A stretch of DNA of 64,000 nt, taken from positions 58,588 to 122,587 of the forward strand of contig DHVP01000034.1 of assembly GCA_002412715.1 (NCBI GenBank), given 5' to 3'. Source of the stretch: Deltaproteobacteria bacterium UBA5205. Lineage in GTDB: Bacteria; Desulfobacterota; Syntrophorhabdia; Syntrophorhabdales; Syntrophorhabdaceae. The notes under the pieces were generated by a model. It was given only the letters and a program-made list of their open reading frames with translations, was not told the DNA's origin and ran no database searches. The position numbers and the translations under genes were made by a program. Shown one piece after another: positions 43,504 to 52,293 of this stretch; within the stretch, counting starts at the first letter, position 1; each line of letters starts with the position of its first letter.

Positions 43504-44121
43504 ATGAATAATGACAAGAGAAGAGGGCTAACGCTGCTGATCGTTGCAGCGGCCCTGTTTACGTTCGTTTTGACAACGCACGCGGGGGCGCCCGCCTTTG
43601 CGCAGACAGGTCAAAAACTGTACTCGGACACGAAGATCACTCTCCCCGCGTTCGACCTCCCCATTCCTCAGGACCAATCGGAGAAGGATTACCTGGGCCT
43701 TTCGGGAAAGGGGACCTTCAAGATCGGGCAGATTAAGGCCCAGGTTGTAATCATTGAGGTTTTTAGCCTCTATTGCCCTTATTGCCAGGTTCAGGCCCCA
43801 CTTGTGAGCGAGGTTTACCAAAAGATCCAGGAAAGTCCGGACCTGAAAGAGAAGATAAAAATGATCGGCATCGCAGCCACAAACAGCGCCTTCGAGGCCA
43901 AGTCTTTCAAAGAGACTCACCACGTACCCTTCCCTGTCTTCCCCGATGAGGAAGGGGACGCGGCCGTGGCGCTTGGTGTCAAATATACGCCAACCTTTAT
44001 CGGGGTCAGAGTCGACGGCAAGGGATCCCAGGAACAGTTTTACTGGCTGCCGGGTGTCTTCAAGGATTCCACGAGGTTCCTCGAGGAAATACTGAAAACA
44101 TCGGGATTGGAGCAGAGGTAA
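43504..44121 (+). CDS. Periplasmic thioredoxin-fold protein with CPYC
   Basis: About 205 residues from ATG 43504 behind GGAGGAG. The signal peptide is about 1-33 (APAFAQ). The thioredoxin-like domain has EVFSLYCPYCQVQAP, the active-site CPYC, and the cis-proline region KYTPTFIG. Likely a thiol-disulfide oxidoreductase acting in the periplasm. It is three bases ahead of a peroxiredoxin-like gene; the two probably form a redox pair. Confidence 0.82.
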   Translation: MNNDKRRGLTLLIVAAALFTFVLTTHAGAPAFAQTGQKLYSDTKITLPAFDLPIPQDQSEKDYLGLSGKGTFKIGQIKAQVVIIEVFSLYCPYCQVQAPLVSEVYQKIQESPDLKEKIKMIGIAATNSAFEAKSFKETHHVPFPVFPDEEGDAAVALGVKYTPTFIGVRVDGKGSQEQFYWLPGVFKDSTRFLEEILKTSGLEQR

Positions 44122-44124
44122 GGA

Positions 44125-44745
44125 ATGAAGTTGCCGGCAAGTCTCTGGAAATGCTTCGCGTGCGCGGTTATTACCGTGATCATGTTCTCAAGCGGGGCGG
44201 CTTACGGGGAATCAGCAGCCTTCAAAGACAACATCTATCCTGTCGGCAAACTCGCGCCGAGGGACTCCAGCCCGATCTTGAAGGTGGGAGATACCGCGCC
44301 TGACTTCACGCTCCCCTCCATCGAAGGGAGCAAGGTTTCGCTTCACGACTACCGCGACAGAAAGAATGTCGTCATCTCCTTCGTGCCCGCGGCATGGACA
44401 CCGGTCTGTTCCGATCAGTGGCCCGGCTACAACGTGTCGAAAAAACTTTTTGAGAAACACGACGCCATACTTCTCGGTATCACCGTGGATAATATTCCCA
44501 CCCTCTATGCCTGGACCCGGCAAATGTCCCCGGACAAGTTGTGGTTCCCCGTATTGAGCGATTTTTACCCCCACGGCGCCGTCGCCTCGAAATACGGAGT
44601 GCTCCGTTCAAGCGGGGAATCGGAAAGGGCCCTCTTCGTGATCGATAAGAAAGGCACTATCAGGTACATAGATATACACGACATAAACAAACGCCCCCGC
44701 CTTGAAGACCTGGTCGGGGCGCTTGAACTGCTGGATAAACAGTAG
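44125..44745 (+). CDS. Exported peroxiredoxin-like (AhpC/TSA, Redoxin) protein
   Basis: 206 residues with a signal peptide (about 1-29). The AhpC/TSA domain has GDTAPDFTLPSIEGSKVSLHD (given in part: DTAPDFTLPSIEGSKVSL) and FVPAAWTPVCSDQ, whose cysteine fits the peroxidatic PxxxTPVC. It would reduce peroxide in the periplasm with electrons perhaps from the preceding CPYC protein. The resolving cysteine is not obvious: it may work as a 1-Cys enzyme. Confidence 0.84.
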   Translation: MKLPASLWKCFACAVITVIMFSSGAAYGESAAFKDNIYPVGKLAPRDSSPILKVGDTAPDFTLPSIEGSKVSLHDYRDRKNVVISFVPAAWTPVCSDQWPGYNVSKKLFEKHDAILLGITVDNIPTLYAWTRQMSPDKLWFPVLSDFYPHGAVASKYGVLRSSGESERALFVIDKKGTIRYIDIHDINKRPRLEDLVGALELLDKQ

Positions 44746-44810
44746 GTTTCACGGACAAAGGACTCTACAGGAAATGCTGTGGCCACGATCGGGGGCCGGC
44801 ACGACAGGAA

Positions 44811-45131
44811 TTACTTCTGAAGCTTTGTTCCTATGTCCCGCACCGCCTTTTTGTCCATGAGTCGCATAAAGCCGGGATTCGCCATGAGAAAGTTAATGTC
44901 GCCATCGCTGACCGCCTTCATGACCTCGGGGTCCTGAAGAACCTTCTGCACATCAGGGTCATCCTGCAGTGACAGGATCAGGTTCATTATCTCCTGGTTC
45001 CCCATCATCTGCCGTTGAAGCGCCTGGGTCTCCCCTTTGATGTCAGGCCCGGCCTGCTCGGCCCATCCCGTCGTTACCACGCCCGGCAGGATCAAGAAAA
45101 CAAACACGCAAACAACACCAGGCAATCTCAT
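44811..45131 (-). CDS. Small exported STI1-like protein
   Basis: 106 residues from ATG 45131 with GGAGG upstream. A signal peptide (about 1-24, WAEQ) precedes two short helical units: NLILSLQDDPDVQKVLQDPE followed by VMKAVSDGDINFLMANPGFM (the second is cut at 20). The DPDVQKVLQDPEVM pattern resembles the STI1/HOP DP-rich helices. The role in bacteria is unknown. It converges on the peroxiredoxin gene. Confidence 0.62.
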   Translation of the reverse strand: MRLPGVVCVFVFLILPGVVTTGWAEQAGPDIKGETQALQRQMMGNQEIMNLILSLQDDPDVQKVLQDPEVMKAVSDGDINFLMANPGFMRLMDKKAVRDIGTKLQK

Positions 45132-45188
45132 TCCCGACCTCCAGCCGCAATTATACCACAGCCCGACAAAAACCGTGAGCTTCCTGTG

Positions 45189-45319
45189 AGCTCGCACGGC
45201 GAGCGAGAGGGGGAGGCTCCACGGGCTTTTGCGAACGGGGAGGGGGTGGTGAGGGCGAGGACGAGGGTTTTATTTAGCTCGCACGGCGAGCGAGAGGGGG
45301 AGGCTCCACGGGCTTTTGC
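45189..45319. repeat. 44-base direct repeat, two copies
   Basis: AGCTCGCACGGCGAGCGAGA and the next 24 bases occur identically at 45189-45232 and 45276-45319, 87 bases apart. Each contains a GCTCGC/GCGAGC hairpin and a CTCCACGGGC segment. They lie in the space between the STI1-like gene and the ACT gene. Confidence 0.9.
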
Positions 45320-45343
45320 TCGTGGAGGGGGCGACGTGAGCCC

Positions 45344-45772
45344 CTATATACTGTATACTTCCTTACCCAGCGTCTTGACCCAGTTCTGGGCCAGAACCTT
45401 CTGAGCCTCTTCGGTCCTGTCCACGCCGAGGATAACGATGGCGTTACCCGAAACCCTGCCGAGGTGGGGATAGAGATAATGGACATTGATGCCGGCGGCC
45501 TTGAGCGGCTTGAGAACGGCCAGTAACCCCCCGGGGTGATCGGGAGTCTCGACGGCAAGGACACCCGTCTCGCGAGGGTTAAATCCATTACCCTTGAGAA
45601 TGTTCTTTGCTTTTTCGGGGTCATCGACGAGAAAACGCACGGTGCTGATGTCCGATGTATCTGCAACGGAAATGGCGCGAATGTTCACTCCTTCGCGTCC
45701 GAGAAGCTCACTCACATGGGAGAGGGCCCCGGGTACATTCTCAAGACTGATGGATAGCTGCGTGATGACCAT
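45344..45772 (-). CDS. Tandem ACT-domain protein
   Basis: 142 residues made of two ACT domains: the first from LSISLENVPGALSHVSELLG, the second from LAVETPDHPGGLLAVLKPLK. The G in NVPGAL and HPGGL is the usual ligand-turn glycine. Such proteins sense amino acids or related ligands. It is five bases after the VOR gamma gene, so it may adjust or report on branched-chain or aromatic amino acid metabolism. Confidence 0.88.
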   Translation of the reverse strand: MVITQLSISLENVPGALSHVSELLGREGVNIRAISVADTSDISTVRFLVDDPEKAKNILKGNGFNPRETGVLAVETPDHPGGLLAVLKPLKAAGINVHYLYPHLGRVSGNAIVILGVDRTEEAQKVLAQNWVKTLGKEVYSI

Positions 45773-45777
45773 TGTTC

Positions 45778-46317
45778 TTACTCCTTGACATAATTAAAAC
45801 CCATTTCCAGGGCTTCCTTATTCAACTTGATCAGCTTTGATCTCCCCTCGCCGAGAAGTTCGGCAAGGTTCTTTATCATCGCATCGAAGGATATGATGTT
45901 GCTTGCCTTGATAAGCGCCCCAAGTATGATCATGTTGGCGACCTTGATGGTTCCCAGTTTCTCGGCAAGCTGGCTCGTGGGGATGGCGAGGATCTCGATA
46001 TCGCTTCTGGCGGACGCTATGTCGACGAGGGACGCATTGACGCACAGGAGGCCTCCCGACTGGAGGATGTTCTGAAACCTGTTGAAGGAAGGCTGGTTCA
46101 TCGCGACGACGAATTCCGGTTCCGAAGCGACCGGAGAGGCAATCTCCTCATCGGAGACGACGACAGTACAGTTTGCCGTACCCCCGCGCACCTCGACACC
46201 GTAGGAAGGAAGGTAGGTAACGTACTTTCCTTCCAGCATCGCCGCATTCGCCAGGGTAAACCCCATGGAGAGGACACCCTGCCCGCCGAAACCTGAAAAT
46301 ATCGTCCTTGTTGTCAT
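45778..46317 (-). CDS. 2-oxoacid:ferredoxin oxidoreductase, gamma subunit
   Basis: 179 residues with the POR/KOR/VOR gamma fold: IFSGFGGQGVLSMGFTLANA at the start and SYGVEVRGGTANCTVVVSD midway. It binds coenzyme A or shapes the dimer in these enzymes. ATGA overlap with the beta gene; order delta-alpha-beta-gamma. Confidence 0.92.
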   Translation of the reverse strand: MTTRTIFSGFGGQGVLSMGFTLANAAMLEGKYVTYLPSYGVEVRGGTANCTVVVSDEEIASPVASEPEFVVAMNQPSFNRFQNILQSGGLLCVNASLVDIASARSDIEILAIPTSQLAEKLGTIKVANMIILGALIKASNIISFDAMIKNLAELLGEGRSKLIKLNKEALEMGFNYVKE

Positions 46318-47051
46318 GAGACCTCTTTTACCACTCCCAGGGGAAATTGTTTCGTCATTACTTCATCTATCCATCGACATGCCTCGACGGGCCCCATCTT
46401 CCAGTTAGTGGGGCATGGCGACAGGACCTCCACAAGGGAAAAACCTTTTCCGTCGAGCTGACACTGGAATGCCTTTTTGATGGCCTTTTTTGCCTTGATG
46501 ACGGCGGCGGGGTTGTTGACCGTAACCCGCTCCAGGTACACTGTCCCGTCGAGCATCGCGAAAACCTCGCAAATCCTCACCGGGTGACCCGCAAGAATGG
46601 GGTCTCTTCCCAGGGGTGTCGTCGTTGTCACCTGATCGGTCAGGGTTGTCGGCGCCATCTGTCCGCCCGTCATCCCGTAAACGCCGTTATTCACAAAGAT
46701 CACGCTGATCGGCTCACCGCGGTTTGCCGCATGGAAACCTTCAGCCGTACCGATGGCGGCAAGATCACCATCCCCCTGGTAAGAAAAGACGAGATTGTCG
46801 GGGCGTACCCTTTTAATGCCCGTTGCGACCGCCGCTCCGCGGCCATGGGCCGATTCCAGCGTATCTATATCGAAATAATTATACAAAAGCATGCCGCAGC
46901 CCGCCGGCGCGACACATATTGCTTTCTCGCGAAGGTCCATTTCATCCACAACTTCCATGAGAATCCGGTTGATTATACCGTGCCCGCAACCCGGACAGTA
47001 GTGGAAATGGGCTTCTTTCAGGGTCTTTGGTCTCGTGTATACCTTTTTCAT
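46314..47051 (-). CDS. 2-oxoacid:ferredoxin oxidoreductase, beta (TPP-binding) subunit
   Basis: 245 residues. HYCPGCGHGIINRI binds thiamine pyrophosphate; the QGDGDLAAIGTAE motif supplies the metal-binding GDGD. NNGVYGMTGGQMAPTT fits VOR/KOR beta subunits. ATGA overlap with the alpha gene. It catalyses oxidative decarboxylation of a 2-oxoacid to its CoA ester with reduction of ferredoxin. Confidence 0.93.
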   Translation of the reverse strand: MKKVYTRPKTLKEAHFHYCPGCGHGIINRILMEVVDEMDLREKAICVAPAGCGMLLYNYFDIDTLESAHGRGAAVATGIKRVRPDNLVFSYQGDGDLAAIGTAEGFHAANRGEPISVIFVNNGVYGMTGGQMAPTTLTDQVTTTTPLGRDPILAGHPVRICEVFAMLDGTVYLERVTVNNPAAVIKAKKAIKKAFQCQLDGKGFSLVEVLSPCPTNWKMGPVEACRWIDEVMTKQFPLGVVKEVS

Positions 47052-48118
47052 TGCTGCTTCCTTCTGGCAGCCATGTAATAATGGCGCCCAATGATGCGGT
47101 AGAGCTCGACCGGCGTGGGGATGACCCCTCCCGGCCTGCCGTAGAAGTGGATACGGCCCTTTCCTGCCAGGGCAAGCCTCACATCCTCTATCATCTGGCC
47201 CGCGCTCATCTCAAAGACAAAAAAGTCATGGACGGTTTTGGCAAGTTCCTGAAGAGGGGCGGCGGGGAACGGCCATGCCGTGATGGGCCGCATCATTCCC
47301 ACTTTCATATTCTCCTGGCGCAGCCTCTTTATGGCACCTTTTACGATCCGTGCCCCGATGCCGTATGCGACAACGATCATCTCTGCATCGTCCGCCATGA
47401 ACGTCTCGTAGCGGACCTCGTTTTGTTCCATGCGCTGGTATTTTCTCACCAGTTTCCAGTTATGCTCTTCCTCCTCCTTGGTATCGAAAAGCAGCGACCT
47501 GACCATGCGCGCGGGTCTTCCCTTCGCACCCGTCAGGATATAATCTTTAGGATATTCCTTTGGCGGTTTGATATTTTCGAAGCTGACCGGTTCCATCATC
47601 TGGCCCAGCATACCGTCGCCGAGGACGATGACGGGATTGCGGTACTGATCGGCAAGATCGAAGGCGAGTGGTACCACTTCGGTCAATTCCTGCACGGAGC
47701 CGGGGACAAGGACAATGGTCTTGTAATCGCCGTGGCCTCCGCCTCGCGTCGCCTGGAGGTAGTCTGACTGCGCCGGTGAGATATTGCCCATGCCGGGCCC
47801 GCCGCGGACCATATCGACGACGACCGCGGGCAGTTCATCGGCGGCAAGGTAGGATATGCCTTCCTGCTTGAGGCTCATTCCGGGACTGCTTGAAGATGTC
47901 ATCGCACGCGCGCCGGCAACGGATGCGCCAAGGACCATGTTGATGGCCGCAATCTCACTTTCGGATTGAATAAAGACCCTTCCGAGCTCACCCATTCTCT
48001 TCGCCATGTATTCCGTCAACTCGTTCTGCGGCGTGATGGGATACCCGAAGTAACAGGTGCAGCCGGAAAGTACTGCCGCCTCTCCAAGGGCGGCGTTACC
48101 ACTCATGAGCTTTTTCAA
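47048..48118 (-). CDS. vorB: 2-oxoacid:ferredoxin oxidoreductase, alpha subunit (VorB type)
   Basis: 356 residues. FGYPITPQNELTEYMAKR and MTSSSSPGMSLKQEGISYL match VorB of 3-methyl-2-oxobutanoate (valine-type) oxidoreductases closely; ATRGGGHGDYKTIVL is the next conserved block. VOR-type enzymes oxidise branched-chain 2-oxoacids; 2-oxoglutarate or aryl pyruvates are also handled by related ones, so the substrate is not certain. ATGA overlaps on both sides. Confidence 0.92.
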   Translation of the reverse strand: MKKLMSGNAALGEAAVLSGCTCYFGYPITPQNELTEYMAKRMGELGRVFIQSESEIAAINMVLGASVAGARAMTSSSSPGMSLKQEGISYLAADELPAVVVDMVRGGPGMGNISPAQSDYLQATRGGGHGDYKTIVLVPGSVQELTEVVPLAFDLADQYRNPVIVLGDGMLGQMMEPVSFENIKPPKEYPKDYILTGAKGRPARMVRSLLFDTKEEEEHNWKLVRKYQRMEQNEVRYETFMADDAEMIVVAYGIGARIVKGAIKRLRQENMKVGMMRPITAWPFPAAPLQELAKTVHDFFVFEMSAGQMIEDVRLALAGKGRIHFYGRPGGVIPTPVELYRIIGRHYYMAARRKQQ

Positions 48119-48324
48119 CTCTTCATCACCTCTATAGCCACTTCAGGACACATGACAGCGCAGGTTGCACATCCCGTACATTCCTTCCCGTCATCGAATG
48201 CGGCAACAAAATATCCTTTGGCATTGAGCCTGTCAGAAAGCTTGATGACCTTCTTCGGACAGAATTCGATACAAAGCGCGCAGCCTTTGCAGCGTTCCTG
48301 ATCTATATTGATCGTGCCTTTCAT
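48115..48324 (-). CDS. 2-oxoacid:ferredoxin oxidoreductase, delta (ferredoxin) subunit
   Basis: 69 residues with two [4Fe-4S] motifs: CKGCALCIEFCPKKV and CTGCATCAVMCPEVAI. It is the electron-accepting subunit and opens the delta-alpha-beta-gamma operon. No sigma-70 promoter was clear in the 330 bases before it. Confidence 0.94.
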   Translation of the reverse strand: MKGTINIDQERCKGCALCIEFCPKKVIKLSDRLNAKGYFVAAFDDGKECTGCATCAVMCPEVAIEVMKS

Positions 48325-48654
48325 GGAAAATCGACCACCTCGTTATGATTGTAAAACGATTAAGATTAGCCCACGGGACGGCGCTTGTCAACGTTTTTGT
48401 AAATGCGGTTGCCCGCTGTGCTCATGACATGCCGGAGAATTAAGTTGCAAACGGCGTCGGTACCTTTTATATTTATTCATACGCAGAATGACAATCATAT
48501 CTTTACGCAAAAAGGCCGGGAACTTTACATGGGGGCCGTAACACCAACAGTAAAACGAGGCCCGCGCCGACAGCCTTCTGCGCCCTAAAGGCCCGGAGAA
48601 CAAGGGGATAATTTTTATTGCATTTGCGGGGTTATCTGTCTTAAGGTTTTATGA
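48325..48654. other. Divergent spacer between the VOR operon and lysR
   Basis: 330 bases without a gene. It must hold both promoters. I see no convincing -35/-10 pair, operator or structured RNA in it. Confidence 0.4.
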
Positions 48655-49554
48655 ATGGAATTAAGGCATATTGAAACATTTCTCAAGATCGCCGAACTCA
48701 AGAGTTTTACGAGGGCTGCCGATGAGCTTTGCATAACCCAGCCCACGGTAAGCAAACAGATCGTCGATCTCGAGCGTTTTTTTGACGTGAGGCTCATCGA
48801 CCGGACGAAACGCACCGTGACGCTGACCAAGGCGGGTGAAATCCTTCTCCAGTACGCCATCGACATCATCAACCTCAAGAAGGATACCATTGACGCCATC
48901 GCTTCTTTCAGGGGCCTCAAGAAGGGAAAAATGACCCTGGGGGCAAGCACTATTCCCGGTATATATATCATGCCGCGGCTGCTCAGCGCCTTCAAAAAAA
49001 GTTACGGAGGCATCAGTTTCGAACTTGTGATCTCCGATACGAAGGATATCATCGAGAAGATGGAAAACGGCCTTCTCGACATCGGGATGGTCGGCGCAAG
49101 AAACGAGACCAGCAAGATCGATTTCAAGAAGCTCATAGACGATACGATAGTCTTCATCGCTCCGCCCGACTTCCCCGATACCCTGACGCTTGCACAGCTG
49201 AAGGATTGCCCGCTCATAGCCAGGGAACGCGGCTCAGGTACACGCAACACCCTCGAGGCGTCCCTCATGAAACTCAAGGATTTTCGTAAGAAGGGGCTGA
49301 GTATCGTCGCCGAGTTGTCGGATAACGAGGCTATCAAGCAGGCCGTGATGAACGGCATGGGAATGGCGTATGTCTCGCGAATAGCCGTAGCCGGCGAAGT
49401 CTCGGCGGGCGCCATTAAGGAGGTCAGGATCCAGGGCCTTCCCGAGATTAAAAGATCGTTCTTTACGATTACCCGAAAGGGAAAGACAATCCTTCCTCAC
49501 GTGAAGGTTCTTATGGAAATTATCGACAAATGGAGAAAACATGAAAAAGCATAG
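48655..49554 (+). CDS. LysR-family transcriptional regulator
   Basis: 299 residues. N-terminal winged helix (about 1-60): MELRHIETFLKIAELKSFTR, then AADELCITQPTVSKQI, typical LysR. The substrate-binding domain (about 90-295) resembles the CysB/CysL-type sulphur or organic acid regulators, with GASTIPGIYIMPRLL. Its target may be the divergent VOR operon. It overlaps tolB by 14 bases, which is unusual for a LysR and suggests co-transcription with the tol genes. Confidence 0.92.
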   Translation: MELRHIETFLKIAELKSFTRAADELCITQPTVSKQIVDLERFFDVRLIDRTKRTVTLTKAGEILLQYAIDIINLKKDTIDAIASFRGLKKGKMTLGASTIPGIYIMPRLLSAFKKSYGGISFELVISDTKDIIEKMENGLLDIGMVGARNETSKIDFKKLIDDTIVFIAPPDFPDTLTLAQLKDCPLIARERGSGTRNTLEASLMKLKDFRKKGLSIVAELSDNEAIKQAVMNGMGMAYVSRIAVAGEVSAGAIKEVRIQGLPEIKRSFFTITRKGKTILPHVKVLMEIIDKWRKHEKA

Positions 49555-50833
49555 TATCACGGCCATCATGTCTGCTTTCGCAATTATGCTGATGTTTGCA
49601 TCGGCCTCTCAGGCGAAAGTCTATCTCGACGTTTACGGTACAACATTTAAGAAGATCACCATCGGCGTACCTTTTTTTAAAGGAGAAAAGGTCGCCGGAT
49701 CTTCTGCAGACATGAGCGAAGTCCTGAACAGGGACCTGGACCTTTCCGGCTTCTTCATCACCGCGCCTGCCTCGCTTATCGATAAGGAACTTCTCGATGA
49801 GGGCGTCGAAAAGCAGGATGTCAAATTCACATCCTGGCGCTCCATTGGAATCGACCTTGTGTGCAAGGGGCGGGTACAGGTAAAGGACGGGGAACTGAGC
49901 CTCGAGGCCTTTGTTTATGACACCCTTGACGGCTCGATGATGCTGGCTAAACGTTACCGCGCCAAACAGAATGAATGGAGACGCGTCACACACAGGCTTG
50001 CGGACGACATCATCTTCGCCGTTACAGGCGAGAAGGGCATCATGAGTTCGCGTATACTCTTTACGGCGGGCCGCAGGAATCTGAAAGAAGTCTACCTTTC
50101 AGACTTTGACGGGCAAAACGTAACACGCCTCACCAATTACCGGAGCATCACCCTTTCGCCAACTTTGTCACCGAATGGGAAATATCTTGCCTACACATCC
50201 TACAGGGAAGGCAGGCCCAATCTTTATGTCTCTGATTTCGACAAGAAGAATGAGATATTCGTCGATCGTTCCGATGGTATGAAAATCGGCACGGCATGGC
50301 TCAACAATTCGACGCTGGTCTATTCCCACACGTCGGGCAGGACATCCACCATATACACCTTTGACGTGGGGAGCCGCAGCAAAAAAGCCATCCTCCAGCG
50401 TGATGGCATCCTTACCTCTCCGGTGGTCGCACCCGACGGTTCGAGACTGATCTTTGTATCAGACATGTACGGAACACCGCAGATATTCTCGAAGATCCTT
50501 CCGTCGGGCGAGATAAAAAGATTGACCTACCACGGCAACTACAACAGCGCTCCCTCCTTCTCACCGAAAGGTGATCTTCTTGCCTTCGTAGGCAAGATCT
50601 CCGGCGGATTCGAAGTCTGCACCATGAACCCCGACGGCTCGAACCAGAGGGTCCTTACCAACGACGGGACAGTCAACGATTCGCCGCAGTTCTCACCCTG
50701 CGGCCGCTACATCATCTACACCTCTCTGAAGGGGGGCGTCAACAAGGTCAATGTCATGCTTTTCAATGGAGAGAACAAGAGAACTTTGCGATTCACCGAC
50801 TTCGCGGAGGAACAACCGAGATTCGCGCCATAA
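49541..50833 (+). CDS. tolB: Tol-Pal system protein TolB
   Basis: 430 residues with a signal peptide (about 1-25, ASQAKVY). The N-terminal TolB domain (DLDLSGFFITAP) is followed by a beta-propeller made of repeats such as TLSPNGKYLAYTS, VAPDGSRLIFVSD, SFSPKGDLLAFV and QFSPCGRYIIYTS. It is periplasmic and binds Pal, maintaining the outer membrane. ATG 49541 follows GGAG. TolQ, TolR and TolA are not in the window. Confidence 0.94.
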   Translation: MKKHSITAIMSAFAIMLMFASASQAKVYLDVYGTTFKKITIGVPFFKGEKVAGSSADMSEVLNRDLDLSGFFITAPASLIDKELLDEGVEKQDVKFTSWRSIGIDLVCKGRVQVKDGELSLEAFVYDTLDGSMMLAKRYRAKQNEWRRVTHRLADDIIFAVTGEKGIMSSRILFTAGRRNLKEVYLSDFDGQNVTRLTNYRSITLSPTLSPNGKYLAYTSYREGRPNLYVSDFDKKNEIFVDRSDGMKIGTAWLNNSTLVYSHTSGRTSTIYTFDVGSRSKKAILQRDGILTSPVVAPDGSRLIFVSDMYGTPQIFSKILPSGEIKRLTYHGNYNSAPSFSPKGDLLAFVGKISGGFEVCTMNPDGSNQRVLTNDGTVNDSPQFSPCGRYIIYTSLKGGVNKVNVMLFNGENKRTLRFTDFAEEQPRFAP

Positions 50834-50880
50834 GGGCGTAAGACAAAAGAAGGAAGGGAATACGTATTCGTGGAGGATAT

Positions 50881-51429
50881 ATGAAAAAGATCGTTGTTCT
50901 ATTGGTAGCGTTGTTTTTTGTTGCAGTCGGTTGTGCACCGAAGGCTGTTCAGACCACGCCTCCCGCAGGCTCGGCTGCAGGCGCCGGCGGCGACACGTCC
51001 CTGTCGGATAAGGACAAGACCGGTATCAGCGAGGAAGAGCTCGCAAAGGCGGAACGTGACCGGCTCTTAAGAGAACAGGAACGTCTGGCCGGGATACTCA
51101 GAGATATTCTTTTTGACTTCGACAGTTACGCCGTCAACAGTTTGGAATTGCCGAAGATTGAAGGTGTAGGCTCTTTCCTGAAGCAGGACAGAGGAGTAAG
51201 GCTCGTTCTCGAGGGTCATTGTGACGAACGGGGCACCGTCGAATACAACCTTGCCCTCGGACAAAAACGGGCAGAGTCCGTGAAAGACTATCTTGTCAAA
51301 ATGGGCATAGAGACGAGCAGGCTCCGGACTATCTCCTATGGCAAAGAGGTCCCCGTTGAAACCGGCAAGAGCGAAGAAGTCTGGGCAAAAAACAGGCGGG
51401 TCCATTTCAAGCTTGACCAGAAGGGGTAA
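50881..51429 (+). CDS. pal: Peptidoglycan-associated lipoprotein Pal
   Basis: 182 residues. The signal ends in VAVGC (lipidated cysteine near residue 18). After a linker the OmpA-like domain reads ILFDFDSYAV, LVLEGHCDERGTVEYNLALG and RRVHFKL, which fit Pal. It anchors the outer membrane to peptidoglycan. ATG 50881 with GGAGG at 50873. It lies 47 bases after tolB and 18 before cpoB. Confidence 0.95.
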   Translation: MKKIVVLLVALFFVAVGCAPKAVQTTPPAGSAAGAGGDTSLSDKDKTGISEEELAKAERDRLLREQERLAGILRDILFDFDSYAVNSLELPKIEGVGSFLKQDRGVRLVLEGHCDERGTVEYNLALGQKRAESVKDYLVKMGIETSRLRTISYGKEVPVETGKSEEVWAKNRRVHFKLDQKG

Positions 51430-51447
51430 CGAAAGAGGGGTGAGCAA

Positions 51448-52293
51448 ATGAACCACAAAACATTTACCGACGGCCGCGTATTCTTCTCTCGGTCGCACGT
51501 TTCCAAAGGCCTGCTGGCTTTGCCCGTTTTGTTTGTTCTCTTGCTGGCGGGCTGCGTAACGACGGAAGAAGCTACCAAACTCCAGGGAAACGTGAGTTCT
51601 CTTCAGGGGGATTTCTACCAGTTCAGACAGGACACGGATGCCCGGCTTTCCAAGATTGAAAAGGAACAGGAGAACCTGAGCAAACAGGTTGTGAACATGT
51701 ACTCTTCAGTCGACAACCGTGATGAGAAGATACGCAACATCATGGGAAAGCTTGACGAACTTGACTACCAGATAAAGACCTACTGGGCGGAAACAAAGGC
51801 GATGGCGTCTACAAAGCGCAGTCCCGAACAGCAGCTTCCCCCGGTACTAACGCAGGGCACACAGGGTGCTCAGGGCACACAGGGCATCGGGCAGCCCACC
51901 AAAACCCCCGCCAAGACTGATGCGCGATACGAAGAAGCATACAAGGAGGCCTTCGAAAGCTTCCAGCGCGGACAGTATGACGAGGCAGTGGCAAAATTTA
52001 CCGCGTTCACCGAGACGTACAGCGGTACGCCCCTTGCGTCCAATGCTTTCTACTGGATCGGCGAGAGTTACATGAACCTCAAGAACTACGACAAAGCCAT
52101 ACTCTATTTCCAGGAGATCATAGACAAGTACCCGAAAAGCGAAAAGGCACCACGGGCTCTTCTGTCACAGGCGGAGGCTTTCCGGCTGACAAACGATAAA
52201 AAAAGCTCTACCACCCTCTTGAAAAGGGTGATAGAGCTCTATCCGAAAAGCGAAGAAGCTATAATCGCCGAACGGAAACTGCGTAATCCTTAA
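51448..52293 (+). CDS. cpoB: CpoB/YbgF-type TPR lipoprotein-like protein
   Basis: 281 residues. A signal with LLLAGC (cysteine near 34) is followed by a coiled coil (about 45-105) and a short TQGTQGAQGTQG linker. Three TPR-like repeats follow (YKEAFESFQRGQYDEAVAKF, then SNAFYWIGESYMNLKNYDKA, then SEKAPRALLSQAEAFRL). This is the standard CpoB layout coordinating Tol-Pal with cell-wall synthesis. Its stop codon overlaps that of rpoC head-on. Confidence 0.9.
   Translation: MNHKTFTDGRVFFSRSHVSKGLLALPVLFVLLLAGCVTTEEATKLQGNVSSLQGDFYQFRQDTDARLSKIEKEQENLSKQVVNMYSSVDNRDEKIRNIMGKLDELDYQIKTYWAETKAMASTKRSPEQQLPPVLTQGTQGAQGTQGIGQPTKTPAKTDARYEEAYKEAFESFQRGQYDEAVAKFTAFTETYSGTPLASNAFYWIGESYMNLKNYDKAILYFQEIIDKYPKSEKAPRALLSQAEAFRLTNDKKSSTTLLKRVIELYPKSEEAIIAERKLRNP
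52204..52238. other. Hairpin inside the 3' end of cpoB
   Basis: AGCTCTACCACCCT and AGGGTGATAGAGCT form a 14-bp stem with one mismatch, 55 bases before the cpoB stop. It encodes part of the last TPR, so it may be incidental, but it could help terminate rpoC transcription that reads into cpoB. Confidence 0.4.

Noticed and set aside
45189..45319. Insertion-sequence ends
   Set aside because: The copies are direct, not inverted, and no transposase lies between or near.
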